From Symbiodinium kawagutii (Eukaryota; Sar; Dinophyceae; Suessiales; Symbiodiniaceae): DNA of 64,000 nucleotides. Position 1 is the stretch's first letter. The number at the start of each line of letters is the position of its first letter. This document shows positions 42,593-52,153 of this stretch, in pieces. Made by a program: the position numbers and the translations under genes. The notes beneath the pieces were generated by a model. That model had not been told where the DNA came from, did not search any database, and saw only the letters and a program-made list of their open reading frames with translations. The stretch covers positions 134,020-198,019 of the forward strand of contig VSDK01000501.1 of NCBI GenBank assembly GCA_009767595.1, given 5' to 3'.

Positions 42593-44275
42593 ATGCTGAC
42601 GCGAGACCAGCGCAGGACAAGCACCGGGAGTGCGTATTCACTGCATGAGTCTGTGGCAGCAGATCGCTGGTGTGTCACCTTTTCGGATGTGAATTTTCTC
42701 CGTCGAGAACTGCAGCGCGCCATTCGCAATGGGGAAATTCTGGAACCTGCAGATGGCCAGGACAACTTTCATAGTTGGCCAGAGTATGGTCCAAACATTT
42801 ACACTGTGAACGAGCAGTATATCAAGCCTGTGACACGCCTTGCTGGCAAAATGAGTTGGGCGTTGATGAGAAATCGCGAGGGTTTAGACTGCGATCTATT
42901 CATCAGCCACGCATGGCAAGAAGGCGTATTTGAATTTCTGGCCAAAGTCCGCAACTCTTGGCCCAGGGGCTTGCGACATGCCTGGTGTTGTATGTTGGCC
43001 AACCCTCAGAATTTGAACATCGCATCCTTTTTGGTCTCACCGAGGACTTCACCCTTTGCAATTGCACTCAAAGCTGCCAAAGTTGTGCTAGTGGTACCTA
43101 ACCGACACAAGAGTGTCTACTCCAGGCTTTGGTGCTCCTATGAGGCCTACTTGGCTCAAGAAGAAGGTAAGCCCATTCTGATTGCCAAAGCCTCCCATTT
43201 CCGCAAACTGCTCCAATTGTTGCTGCGAATGGCTGCAGCAGCAATCTTGGGTACTTTCATTGGTGGCATATTGAGTTTGCTCCAGTTTTCTCATAGGACA
43301 GGAGTTCCAGCTTTCGTTGGAATTGTTTGCTGCCTCAGCCTATCAATAGAGAACAATAGACTGCGTTTGATCCTGAACTTGCTGGGTCAAGTGCTCGTTT
43401 GGGTTCAAATGATCTCTGGGAACGAATACTTCCACACAGATTTATTAGATGGTGTGAACCAAGGAGTGGTTCAAGGTACACGCAAGTGCTATTGGATGTC
43501 GGGTTCAATCGTTTTTTGTATCATGGACTATGACCGCGTCCGTGGCTTATCCACTATGTTTGAAGCAGAAGAGTTAGATCGTGGATACAAAGGCATTGAA
43601 CATGCAGAATGCTCCGAAGCTTCAGATGCAGTAAACATTCGCCGTGAGATTGGCAATCAGGTTGAAGCTGTGGATCATGCGATAGGTGTCTTGCTGGCTG
43701 CAGGCATGTCAACGCCCAAGTTGCAGGAGATTGCTCGGAAAGGAGTAGATATCAAATCCGCAGCCTTCACAGAGTTCACGGGCACATTCCTCTTGCTGGG
43801 CCCTTTTGGCACAATGGCAGCTATCACAACCACATTGCTCTACGTACGTTATGGTGGAGGAAGCTGGTATCTCATCATTCCACCAAGTCTGTCTATAGCT
43901 GGGAGGTTAGTTTTGATTATCAAATTCATCTGTCTGACCGAAAGAGACGAACAATGCTTCATTCTGAAGGTGATGGGCAAATTCATGGCCTCCATGTTGG
44001 CGATGTTTGCCATTTCAGTGATCCTCTGCTTCCATTTGAGCTACGTTCTTGTTGCGATTGGGTGGCTTTTGGTGTCAGATCTGCATCTGTTTGTCATGCT
44101 CTGCCTGGTTTTTCTGGGTATTCGGGGCACAGCAAAGCTTCCCTTTGGACTACACCTGCTGCAGATGTTCTTCACACGTGGCCATAACGCATGTTTTGGT
44201 CCTGAGACTTGTTCACCTTTAAGTCCGACTCCAAGTGGGTTCACCGACAGCGAATCATCCACTGACTCGGAGTAA
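42593..44275 (+). CDS. TIR-like domain protein with multiple membrane helices
   Basis: 560 codons in one open frame, ATG 42593 after an in-frame stop and a GTGCAG. Residues 99-110 (DCDLFISHAWQE) are the first TIR-type strand and box 1; 164-170 (VVLVVPN) a later core strand; 178-188 (RLWCSYEAYLA) matches the plant TIR W-C-x-x-E region, placing Glu184 where the NAD-cleaving glutamate lies. About six to eight hydrophobic helices follow (roughly 205-275, 390-450, 460-515), then a Ser/Pro/acidic tail ending TDSESSTDSE. Likely a multi-pass membrane protein with a cytosolic TIR-like head used in signalling or NAD metabolism. Intronless here, but it may be the last exon of the gene fragment at 41456-42288. 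Whether the enzyme activity is kept is unknown. Confidence 0.85.
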   Translation: MLTRDQRRTSTGSAYSLHESVAADRWCVTFSDVNFLRRELQRAIRNGEILEPADGQDNFHSWPEYGPNIYTVNEQYIKPVTRLAGKMSWALMRNREGLDCDLFISHAWQEGVFEFLAKVRNSWPRGLRHAWCCMLANPQNLNIASFLVSPRTSPFAIALKAAKVVLVVPNRHKSVYSRLWCSYEAYLAQEEGKPILIAKASHFRKLLQLLLRMAAAAILGTFIGGILSLLQFSHRTGVPAFVGIVCCLSLSIENNRLRLILNLLGQVLVWVQMISGNEYFHTDLLDGVNQGVVQGTRKCYWMSGSIVFCIMDYDRVRGLSTMFEAEELDRGYKGIEHAECSEASDAVNIRREIGNQVEAVDHAIGVLLAAGMSTPKLQEIARKGVDIKSAAFTEFTGTFLLLGPFGTMAAITTTLLYVRYGGGSWYLIIPPSLSIAGRLVLIIKFICLTERDEQCFILKVMGKFMASMLAMFAISVILCFHLSYVLVAIGWLLVSDLHLFVMLCLVFLGIRGTAKLPFGLHLLQMFFTRGHNACFGPETCSPLSPTPSGFTDSESSTDSE

Positions 44276-44575
44276 AAGTGGCAACTTGGCGTAGCTTGAC
44301 ATAGCTCGGCATTACTTGGCTGATGGGTTGTGCGGATCGAGCTGCGGGTGACACAGGGACACCCTGGGCAGCAACTGGTTCACTGGACTGCATAGCCTGT
44401 CGTCAGCGTATGAGGGTTCAACAGTTTCGGTTCATCAATGGTATCCATGAATGGTTGGGATTCATGTTTGCTGGTTGGCTCATGCTGAGTGAATCATTGA
44501 TCGCCATTTCTCATGAATACAACTGACGTATCCTTAATGGGATATTTGGTCAACCATTGACCAACCGGGCCGTTT

Positions 44576-44890
44576 TTGAAGTTCCGAAATCGTTTCTGGA
44601 AAGCTAACGATTTTGAGAGTTGGGCGGTCCCCCTGCTTGCATCGCATGGCATCCTTCGTTTGCCAGGCCACTACATGCGTTCAAAGACAGCGACCAATGG
44701 CGAAGACTTCCAGTCTTATGTGGACCGTGGCAGTTGCCTCAGAGTTTCAGATGACCAGAAGGTGACTTTGAGACCTGAAGAGTGGTCTGAATTTGACCAA
44801 ATTTATTTATCACCCAATCTTGACCTCTCCAAAAGATGGAATAGAAAGCCGTATTGCGATGATTTTCAGACAGGAAGGGGGATGAGATGA
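44576..44890 (+). CDS. candidate exon between the TIR-like gene and J-domain copy 2
   Basis: 104 codons with SYVDRGSCLRVSDDQKVTLR and PEEWSEFDQIYLSPNLDLSK. Good coding texture to about 44850. Its last 50 bases fall in the region that is duplicated upstream of J-domain copy 1 (GATGGAATAGAAAG at both). No family is recognised. Confidence 0.45.
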   Translation: MKFRNRFWKANDFESWAVPLLASHGILRLPGHYMRSKTATNGEDFQSYVDRGSCLRVSDDQKVTLRPEEWSEFDQIYLSPNLDLSKRWNRKPYCDDFQTGRGMR

Positions 44891-45277
44891 GTATAGATGA
44901 GTTTATCATATATTTATATTGCTCAAGGGATGTAAAGGAAGGTTTTATTGCCCTCGGACTGTTGAAATCTTAGTGAGGCTGAAGGGTGCAATGAGTGTCA
45001 CCATCCTGCCGCAGCGGCCCGGAAGACCCAATACAATCGTCATGATATTCTATATCAAAATATTTGAATTCTATATTCAAGATGTATAGATTAATTATAT
45101 TATATCATATTAAGTTATGTTACATGATATTATGCTCTGCTATGCTATCTTATGTTCTGTTATGTTGTGTTGTGTTGTTATGTTATGTTGTTATGCTATG
45201 TTATCAGATATTGTATATTAAAACAATGGTGTTTTGAATGCTGTTCCTTGCAGCAATACGTGGTCCTTTGCACGGTG

Positions 45278-45289
45278 TTTTGGCTCAAG
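45278..45289 (+). other. relict spliced-leader fragment, J-domain copy 2
   Basis: TTTTGGCTCAAG, identical to the spliced-leader 3' end, 59 nt before the start codon and in the same context as copy 1. Confidence 0.7.
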
Positions 45290-45348
45290 CCATTCCAGAT
45301 CATCCATCATCTTCTTTGGTGGCTTTCTAGGAGGTGAGTTTTCTTGGC

Positions 45349-46128
45349 ATGGGTGGCAAAGGAGGAGGGAAGGGAAAGAAAGGCAACACCGATAAGCTTT
45401 ACAGGCTTTTGGATGTTGACAAGAGCTCCACGAGCTCTGAAATTACGCAGGCCTATCGAAGGCTCGCAGTGAAGCATCACCCAGACAAGGGTGGTGACCC
45501 AGAGAAATTCAAGGAGATCAATGCAGCCTACGAGGTGCTCAAGGACTCTGACAAGAGAGAAAAGTACGACAAAGTCGGAGAGGGCCGCAGTGCCCACCCT
45601 GTCACGAGAAGGTGCCCGAAAACTGCGCGCAGCAGCTACTCAAAAAGCTCGTTTGGAGGTCGGATGAAGGGCGAGAGGCCCGAGGTGGAGGACAAGACTG
45701 GTGCAGCTGTGAGGCTTTTCCATGGACTGGCCGAAATCATGAGGAAGGAGGAGAAAGGCAAAGAATTCGTTCCTGAACAGCAAACTGAAGGAAGTGAAAA
45801 AGCTGCTGAACATTCAGTGCTCCCTGAATCTGCCGAGCGCCTAGGTGCAGCTGAGGAGAAAGATCCAGGGCTCGCTGAAGGTTCCGTCTCAGACAAAGAT
45901 TCGGTGTTGTCCGCAGCGGACACGTCTCTGTCCGAGAGCCAGCTCTTGCAGGCAGAGGTTGAGAAAACTGATGAACTGGTGAAGAGTCAGGAATCTTCTC
46001 AGCGCATCAACGACGTGTCTGTCCATCAGGAGATTTTCACAGAGCTGCCGCTTTCTCAAGCGGCCGACACCTTGGAGGTGCCCTGGTGGCGGTGGCTGGC
46101 ACGAGAGTGCTGCTGCAGCCGAAAATAA
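45349..46128 (+). CDS. J-domain (DnaJ-like) co-chaperone, copy 2, intact J domain
   Basis: 259 codons from ATG 45349. The start is Gly/Lys-rich; residues about 13-78 form a full J domain of the DnaJ/Ydj1 type, with HPD at 44-46 inside VKHHPDKGGDPEKFKE and a helix IV ending SDKREKYDKVGEG. There is no zinc-finger region, so it is a J-only (class C) protein with an acidic, Ser/Glu-rich tail of about 160 residues. J domains stimulate Hsp70 ATPase. The frame ends at TAA 46126-46128, but comparison with copies 1 and 3 shows a 7-nt net insertion near 46090 that shifts the frame. The conserved downstream coding (LLQPEFVFARDEQLATATPL) is then out of frame. Confidence 0.8.
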   Translation: MGGKGGGKGKKGNTDKLYRLLDVDKSSTSSEITQAYRRLAVKHHPDKGGDPEKFKEINAAYEVLKDSDKREKYDKVGEGRSAHPVTRRCPKTARSSYSKSSFGGRMKGERPEVEDKTGAAVRLFHGLAEIMRKEEKGKEFVPEQQTEGSEKAAEHSVLPESAERLGAAEEKDPGLAEGSVSDKDSVLSAADTSLSESQLLQAEVEKTDELVKSQESSQRINDVSVHQEIFTELPLSQAADTLEVPWWRWLARECCCSRK

Positions 46129-46421
46129 GTTGCTGCAGCCTGAATTCGTTTTTGCTCGAGATGAGCAGCTAGCGACTGCAACGCCACTGCTGAATTCAGA
46201 CGGCCTTCAGCTCAAGGCAGCTGAGGGCTTCCATTGTTTCTTTCTTTTCGTTGCTCTTGGTGTTGGCTGGCTCAACCAACTTGGATCGGAAGCCCTGGCC
46301 ACTTGCTGCGGCCCTTGTAACTCATTGGCGTGGTGCCCTGGATCAGGTGAACCCAAATTAGATCGAGATGATCAAAACCAAGCAAAATTTGACATTCTAC
46401 CCCGACCTCGTTTGTCTGCAG

Positions 46422-46625
46422 GCCGGCCTTTGGCGATTTCATGTGCAGCCCTCTTGCTTGTCACCAGACAACCGTGACGGACATGGTGGAACTTTGCAAG
46501 TATTCATTGACTTGACGTCAGCTGGTCAAACGATGCGGCCACAGCGGGTTCGCTGTTATCAGCAAAGTCTCCAGAAACTCTGCTCACGAGATGCAGCAAA
46601 GTTTGGAGAGTTTGCATCCTTTCAG
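46422..46625 (+). CDS. conserved downstream exon of the J-domain gene, copy 2
   Basis: 68 codons in phase 0 between CTGCAG and GTGTGA: GLWRFHVQPSCLSPDNRDGH then LQVFIDLTSAGQTMRP and QQSLQKLCSRDAAKFGEF. Copy 1 has the same exon at 22826 with mostly conservative changes, which supports real coding. The sequence between this and the J-domain ORF has an intron-like GTGAACCC start in both copies. Confidence 0.62.
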
Positions 46626-47072
46626 GTGTGAATGAAAAACCGCCAAAAAGATTTCAGTTTCACCAATGGCAATTCTGCAGGAGGAAGTGGACAAGGAGGG
46701 CGTGGATACCCTTCAGAAATCCAAACATTGGGGCTCGGTCGGTGTGGTTTTCAGGGTTGTGCCATGTCAATCTGAGAAGCCAGCTACAATGGCGCAAGAA
46801 AGATAAATATATTAGCAAACTTCTCAGATTAAACATGGCGCTGCGAATGAAACAAATGGCATTACCAATGGATTAAAATCCTGCGATTCGACTCAGCTCC
46901 GAGGTCAGTACACCCTGTCGATGGCTGGCTTTGACATAGGCGCCGGGAGCCTTCGAGTTGCCTGGGATTCCAAATTACTGCTGGAGTGAAAACATGGTAC
47001 ATATTTTATCATATTTGTGTCATTCGTTTATAATGTATAATGTGACTATAATTTCTTGTTGATACTGGGATT

Positions 47073-47363
47073 GTGATCATTTTTTTGGCGAGGAATGTAT
47101 CTTTGAACCGTTACACCGTTGGTTTTCGACGGACGCTGATCAATAGAAACTCGCTGTCAACACACTCTTTCAGCATGAAAAGTGTTGCACAAGTTTTTGA
47201 TCTTTTCCTTGAGCTTGTGAACACTGGTGAACAACCTGCCATCCCCTGCCAGGTTATGCTTGGCAATATCTGGGGAATGTGGGGCCAGCTGGTCGCATGT
47301 ATTGGGATCCGCAGACTGAGAAGGGACAGCCTGAGACCCAGCGACAGAGGTGCATCATTTTGA
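47073..47363 (+). CDS. weak candidate exon
   Basis: The middle of the frame reads MKSVAQVFDLFLELVNTGEQ, coding-like, from about 47175. A 91-codon minus frame overlaps. Bases 47380-48190 hold no supported gene. Confidence 0.3.
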   Translation: MIIFLARNVSLNRYTVGFRRTLINRNSLSTHSFSMKSVAQVFDLFLELVNTGEQPAIPCQVMLGNIWGMWGQLVACIGIRRLRRDSLRPSDRGASF

Positions 47364-48199
47364 GGCGAGATAAGGTGAAGCCTCATCGCACTGTCACATG
47401 ATCGATGACTTTTTTGCAGCTGCGGTGTCTTGGAATCGAGGCTGCTGATGGTGCATTCTTTTGCTACTGCGAGAGGAGTACTGCCGGCAGCTGTTGCAAT
47501 GCGCTGAGAATTATGTAGACCTTGGTCAATGCCAAGTATGGTGGCGGGTCAATATTCGTCAACTTCAAGTGAATTTCACCGAAAGCCCTTGAAGCGACTT
47601 CAACGATCAAAACCATTCTGATGCTTTCCGGGATGTTTCCAGCACTGGTACTCTTGACACTCGAACAATCTGAGTCACAGTAACCAGTGTTTGTCAGTGA
47701 TCGTCAGGTTGAAGCAGCTGAGGTGACCTCCAAAAGTTCCCATGATGTCACCCTGTTTCCCCAGCCTCAAATCATTGCCTTCGTGCGTTGAAAACTGCCA
47801 GCAGATGTTGGAAGGTTTGGCAGACATCTGAGGGGCTCATTGAGCTTAGCCAAAAACGGATGATCTTGTGGGTTACAGATAAGATATTGTAAGACCACAT
47901 GCAACGACATGGTTGGTATCTTCGTATCAATGATTCCCTCTTCTCAACCACTATTGAATTGTCCATGATAATCATCAAATATCATCAACCTCAAGCATTC
48001 TTAGACACTTCAACCATAATTTTAGAGAATACCCATCACCCAAATACCACCCAAATAGCACCTTAAAATACATCTTAAACTTATTTATTCATTTAAACTT
48101 CATAAAGTTCATCAAATAAGAATACTTACTTTCATCAAACAAGAATTTTAGAGTTCATTGTGTAACACAAAACTTCTTTGCTCACTGCTTTCTTCATAG

Positions 48200-48333
48200 C
48201 ACATCTCCTGGAAGATCTCTATCCGCGCCAGGTCATGAGTTGCGGCGAGTGCCGTGGGGAAGCGCCGGCTTTCTTGGCACGACAACTGGGCGACCCGGCA
48301 GAAGACTTTCGAAAGATCGGATTCGTCAGATCT
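48200..48333 (+). CDS. exon of an unknown gene with a CxxC motif
   Basis: Between a TTCATAG acceptor and a GTTTGA donor, two bases plus 44 codons. It reads HLLEDLYPRQVMSCGECRGE and APAFLARQLGDPAEDFRKIG. The CGEC pair could bind metal or be redox active, but one motif is too little to assign function. Neighbouring exons are not resolved; a piece at about 48425-48490 (FVDVEIGCDGHAWNFQIL) may follow. Confidence 0.55.
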
Positions 48334-48570
48334 GTTTGAGGGTTTGAGGATGTTTGAAGCTTCAATCAGCTGAAAACATGTGTTTTGCTAAATGTTTCAG
48401 GATTGATTGATGTTGTTTGGCATTCAGTTTTTTGTTGATGTTGAGATTGGATGTGATGGACATGCTTGGAACTTTCAGATCCTAAGTGAGAATCAGAGGC
48501 CCCGACTTCAAACGGTGAAGTGCCAAGGTATTGTGCAGGAGAGGATATTTGTGAGTCTGACTCTTAGACT

Positions 48571-49296
48571 GTGGAGCCAGATTGGGATGGTTCCAATTTT
48601 CAAGGAATCAAACCCATTCTCTCGGTACAGTGTCGTCAACATGATGGGTACTCCAGCACGACCATGTCTACTTTTGCTTCAATGGCTAAAATATGTGTTT
48701 ACATATCCGCTGAGACACCCCGTCGTCTGATACATTTGTCCTACGTCAGCGCAGCTCCACCGACACCTGCAGATTGGCGCACCTCTTACTTGGCCGTTTG
48801 GAGACATCTGGAGACTCAACAGCAGTTGATCTAAGAAGTGGTGAACAGATTTGTTAGGAAGTGGATAGGAAGCAGTTGGGAGAAGCCTTTTGCAGCTTCC
48901 CAACTGTGGAAGTAGTTGACTCTTTGGAACATCCCAAGTTGTGGAAGCTGCAGAGCCCAGGAAGGTGCCATCTTGGCCAAGATGTGGTTGACCATCTCCC
49001 TGGAAGCTTCTGCTCATGTGCCCCCAGTGGCCCCCAGACATGTCCCACTGAGATGTTGCCGAGATGCCCATGGAGCCAGGTACAAATCCTCTCGGTCTTG
49101 GCACAGGAGCTTCACAGCCATGGCCTTGGTCGACAATGAAACTGGTGGAGATTGGAGGCGACATACAGAAACTGTGCAGTTCTGTGCTTTTGCCCACCCC
49201 ACAACTGCTGGAATATCTGGAATCGTAGTGGAAAGACAGCACGGACTTTTGAGAAACTTGGGGATCTCAAGAAATCATCCAGCATTGAGCAGCTGA
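48571..49296 (+). CDS. ambiguous ORFs, plus strand favoured
   Basis: Plus frames of 87 and 126 codons (ending PPTPADWRTSYLAVWRHLET; and SFTAMALVDNETGGDWRRHT) and a 187-codon minus frame (48679-49242) overlap. An imperfect inverted repeat, GCAGCTTCC ... GGAAGCTGC, spans about 48893-48953. No single reading is convincing. Confidence 0.25.
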
Positions 49297-49610
49297 GGCC
49301 ATGTCAATGCTTGTCGCCTGAATCTATTTTCAGAGGTGCCCCGAACGCTGTATTCTGAGCATGCCATGATATCTTGACGTTCGCCATTGGTAACCACAGA
49401 ATGACGCGGTTGGGTGACTTGGGAAATCAGAAATCAAAGTGTCATCGCATCTGCCAGGGCCAGGCTCTGACTTCCTGGGTCTCGTTGGAATGCCCACAGG
49501 CGTCGAAGAAATCTCTGCATGAGGATCATCATCACAGATGTTTTGAAACATTGGATTCAAGACATCGATATTCTATTTTTTGTCAACATTTACCTCATCT
49601 AACTGAGTCT

Positions 49611-49836
49611 AACTGGTTTCTTCTGGTTTCTTCTGGTTTCTTCTGGTTTCTTCTGGTTTCTTCTGGTTCTTCCGGTTTCTTCCGGTTTCTTCCGGTTTCT
49701 TCCGGTTTCTTCCGGTTTCTTCCGGTTTCTTCCGGTTTCTTCCGGTTTCTTCCGGTTTCTTCCGGTTTCTTCCGGTTTCTTCCGGTTTCTTCCGGTTTCT
49801 TCTGCTTTCTTCTGGTTTCTTCTGGTTTCTTGGCTT
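49611..49836. repeat. 10-bp minisatellite with two unit types in blocks
   Basis: Units GGTTTCTTCT at both ends flank a homogeneous core of about 13 GGTTTCTTCC units. One unit at the left junction (about 49661-49670) has lost a T. On the minus strand it gives a 10-residue Lys/Pro/Glu/Thr/Arg repeat in every frame, producing false ORFs. Confidence 0.95.
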
Positions 49837-50125
49837 TCCTGGATACTGACGAGACTATATGGCACGGCACACTGATCTAGCCGTATCTCATCTTTGTTGC
49901 AGCTCTCTACAGGCCATGCTTTCTCCTCAGAAGCTCCCCTTGTCGGGCGCCCAACTCCACTCACACGTTGACTAAGATTACTTGGTCCGATTCAACTGGC
50001 TTACCAATTAGATTGCTTGGCTCATTGAACCAGATTCCCTTTCTTAGACATTCTCTTTTGGCGTTTCGATTCAGCTGCTGCTGCTTTGTTCCCAAAGACT
50101 TTAAGTTCGCCAGCTGTGTTGCGAC

Positions 50126-50332
50126 ATGTCGGAGAGGATGGTTTTACAATCTGAAAAAAAGCACTGCATTGATTTCTGTTCTGATATTGATGGCTACTCA
50201 AAGCCATGTCCCATAGCTTCGCTAAACGCCACAACCTGGGCCTGGAATGATCGACATGCTGCAGTGCAGGTTGCTGCTTCAGACTTTTCGACCGCAAGCT
50301 CTCGCCACACCGAGCCTGGATGCTCTCTGTGA
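50126..50332 (+). CDS. weak candidate exon
   Basis: Plus frame CIDFCSDIDGYSKPCPIASL then NDRHAAVQVAASDFSTAS. The minus frame 50022-50297 is also open. Either or neither may be real. Bases 50340-50870 show no supported gene. Confidence 0.25.
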   Translation: MSERMVLQSEKKHCIDFCSDIDGYSKPCPIASLNATTWAWNDRHAAVQVAASDFSTASSRHTEPGCSL

Positions 50333-50872
50333 GTGACCTGGCTGCACCTGTCCATTGCAGCTTGGCGCGAAGTGGAGGTCTTCAAAGTCTTCAGAAGGTT
50401 GAATCGAATGTAATTAAAGATATATGATATATACAATGCAATAGAACATGATTACAACTTTCTAGTTGAATTTGATAACTTAAGATGTGCTTAGATAAGT
50501 TGTCAGGATGTCACTTGGTCACCACGCTCATGCTGTGCTGTTGAAGGCTTTGGCTCCTCTCCAGCAGCATGCGGCCCACAACCGCAAAGGCGGGGCAGAT
50601 GTTTGTGCTCTTCAAACTTCTACCACTGTGACATACAATTTTACATAACTGTTTATTGATTATTTATAATTGACTTTCTCTGAGTGTTTGTTTTATAAAA
50701 AGTCCCAGTTAACTCTGGAAATGTCATGGTTCTGTTCTTTCCGTAGCAGGTCCTTCTTGGATCAATCCGATCCGCCCCAGGCCGTGGCGCCTCTCGCTGC
50801 CTTTGCATGGCGCTTCTGTGAGGTGCCACGGTTTTCGCGTTGACCAGACATTTCTGGCAGCATCGTATGCAT

Positions 50873-50994
50873 CATATGGCTGTGGGTCAAAACCCCTTAC
50901 CCCTGGTTCCCCTACTATTAACTGTTGTTTTCCCTATTATTGTTGGTTATGATCCCCATTAGTTGGCTCATTAATATTGACCCATAGCCATATG
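50873..50994 (-). mobile_element. 122-bp MITE-like element, copy 2
   Basis: Terminal inverted repeats CATATGGCTGTGGGTCAA (50873-50890) and TTGACCCATAGCCATATG (50977-50994), 17 of 18 positions matching. The inner sequence is the reverse complement of copy 1 at 35121-35242. No ORF. CATATGG is repeated just outside the right end. Its small size and lack of coding suggest a non-autonomous DNA transposon derivative. Confidence 0.8.
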
Positions 50995-51937
50995 GGAACC
51001 CATATGGGTGCAATTATTTTGCTGAATGGGGACTGCTTACTGCTTTGATTTCCATTGTAAAGATCGAACGTTGGGGGAGGAGTCTTCAAATGGGTCGACC
51101 GATAGTAAAAGATCCCCATGCGAGTTTACATTGCCAACATTGAATTGGATAAATGAAACAAAAAGATGCTCCAATTCAATTTAACAATATTTAACAATAG
51201 CAAGAAGATGCAAAACAAGATCGGATAAATACACAACTAGAGAAAGCATCAGATACTCAGATACTAGAAGTTATCCTAGATACAAAATCAGATACTTCAC
51301 ATGTTGAAATAAGTTGAAGTTCGGCTGGTGCCTTGTGCCAGGCCACAGAGCTCTTGTCTTGGACCAGCCATCAGCGAGTGGTGCAGTCAGGCCGCTCTGA
51401 GGCGCCGCAGACTTCGAGCAGAAGCAGTTTGCAGATTTTTGAGTTCCAGATTTTTAGAACTTCCTTCAGATTTCGGGATTTTTGGAGTTTTTCAGATTTA
51501 GAGTTTTATAGAGTTGTTCAATGTGTTTTCGATTTTCTAGATTTCTGTTTCAACTTCTGAAAACAGTTTCCACGTTCCATACCCTGTTGGTTTGCATGTG
51601 ACGCAATAACTGTTTGGACCTGTAAATCGAATCACGAAAGAACAGCAGGTTCTGAAAGCTGCACATGAATAGCCATGCTGATTTCAATGTTGTGTGTCGG
51701 GCGCTTTCCACCGGACGTTTCCTTCAGCTGGCTGGAATCATCAGGCAGATGTCGGTCGAACTCCTAAGGGTTCGCCTGGGTGCGAATCCTAATCCGCTGT
51801 AACTTCGCCTACAAACAGCTGGCAGTTTTTCCATGGTGATCTGTAGCCACTTCCACATGTTGCAGTGCACATGAAACAGCGACAGTTTTATCAGATCCTC
51901 CAACTGCAGCTATGTATATGCTGAATATCTGCAAGGT

Positions 51938-52153
51938 AAAGAGTTCGTCACCAGAAGGGTGGCCCAGTTGCCTGTACTGAGACTCTGGCAGCTCCGGTTG
52001 CTGTGCGAGACGGCGGTGAAACTCACTATTCAGGCGTGGGAAATGCATCTTCCAACGGGGAAGTCATCGTTGAAATTTGATCTTACACCGAGTGGAAGTG
52101 CGAGTTTCGATCTTAACTTGGTATTCGAGATGCCACTCTTGCACTTAGTATAG
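51938..52153 (+). CDS. candidate exon, leucine-rich helix
   Basis: Plus frame KEFVTRRVAQLPVLRLWQLR then LLCETAVKLTIQAWEMHLPT, open to TAG at 52153. A 79-codon minus frame overlaps. Texture favours plus. No family is recognised. Bases 51000-51930 hold only weak frames and some CAGATTT-type repetition near 51430-51550. Confidence 0.42.
   Translation, partial: KEFVTRRVAQLPVLRLWQLRLLCETAVKLTIQAWEMHLPTGKSSLKFDLTPSGSASFDLNLVFEMPLLHLV

Noticed and set aside
42278-42641. Minus ORFs of 76 and 94 codons running through X residues
   Set aside because: They cross the N gap, so the frame is meaningless.
49595-49964. ORFs of 91, 121 and 168 codons with Lys-Pro-Glu or Phe-Leu-Pro repeats
   Set aside because: A 10-bp repeat without stops stays open in all frames; nothing beyond the repeat looks coding.
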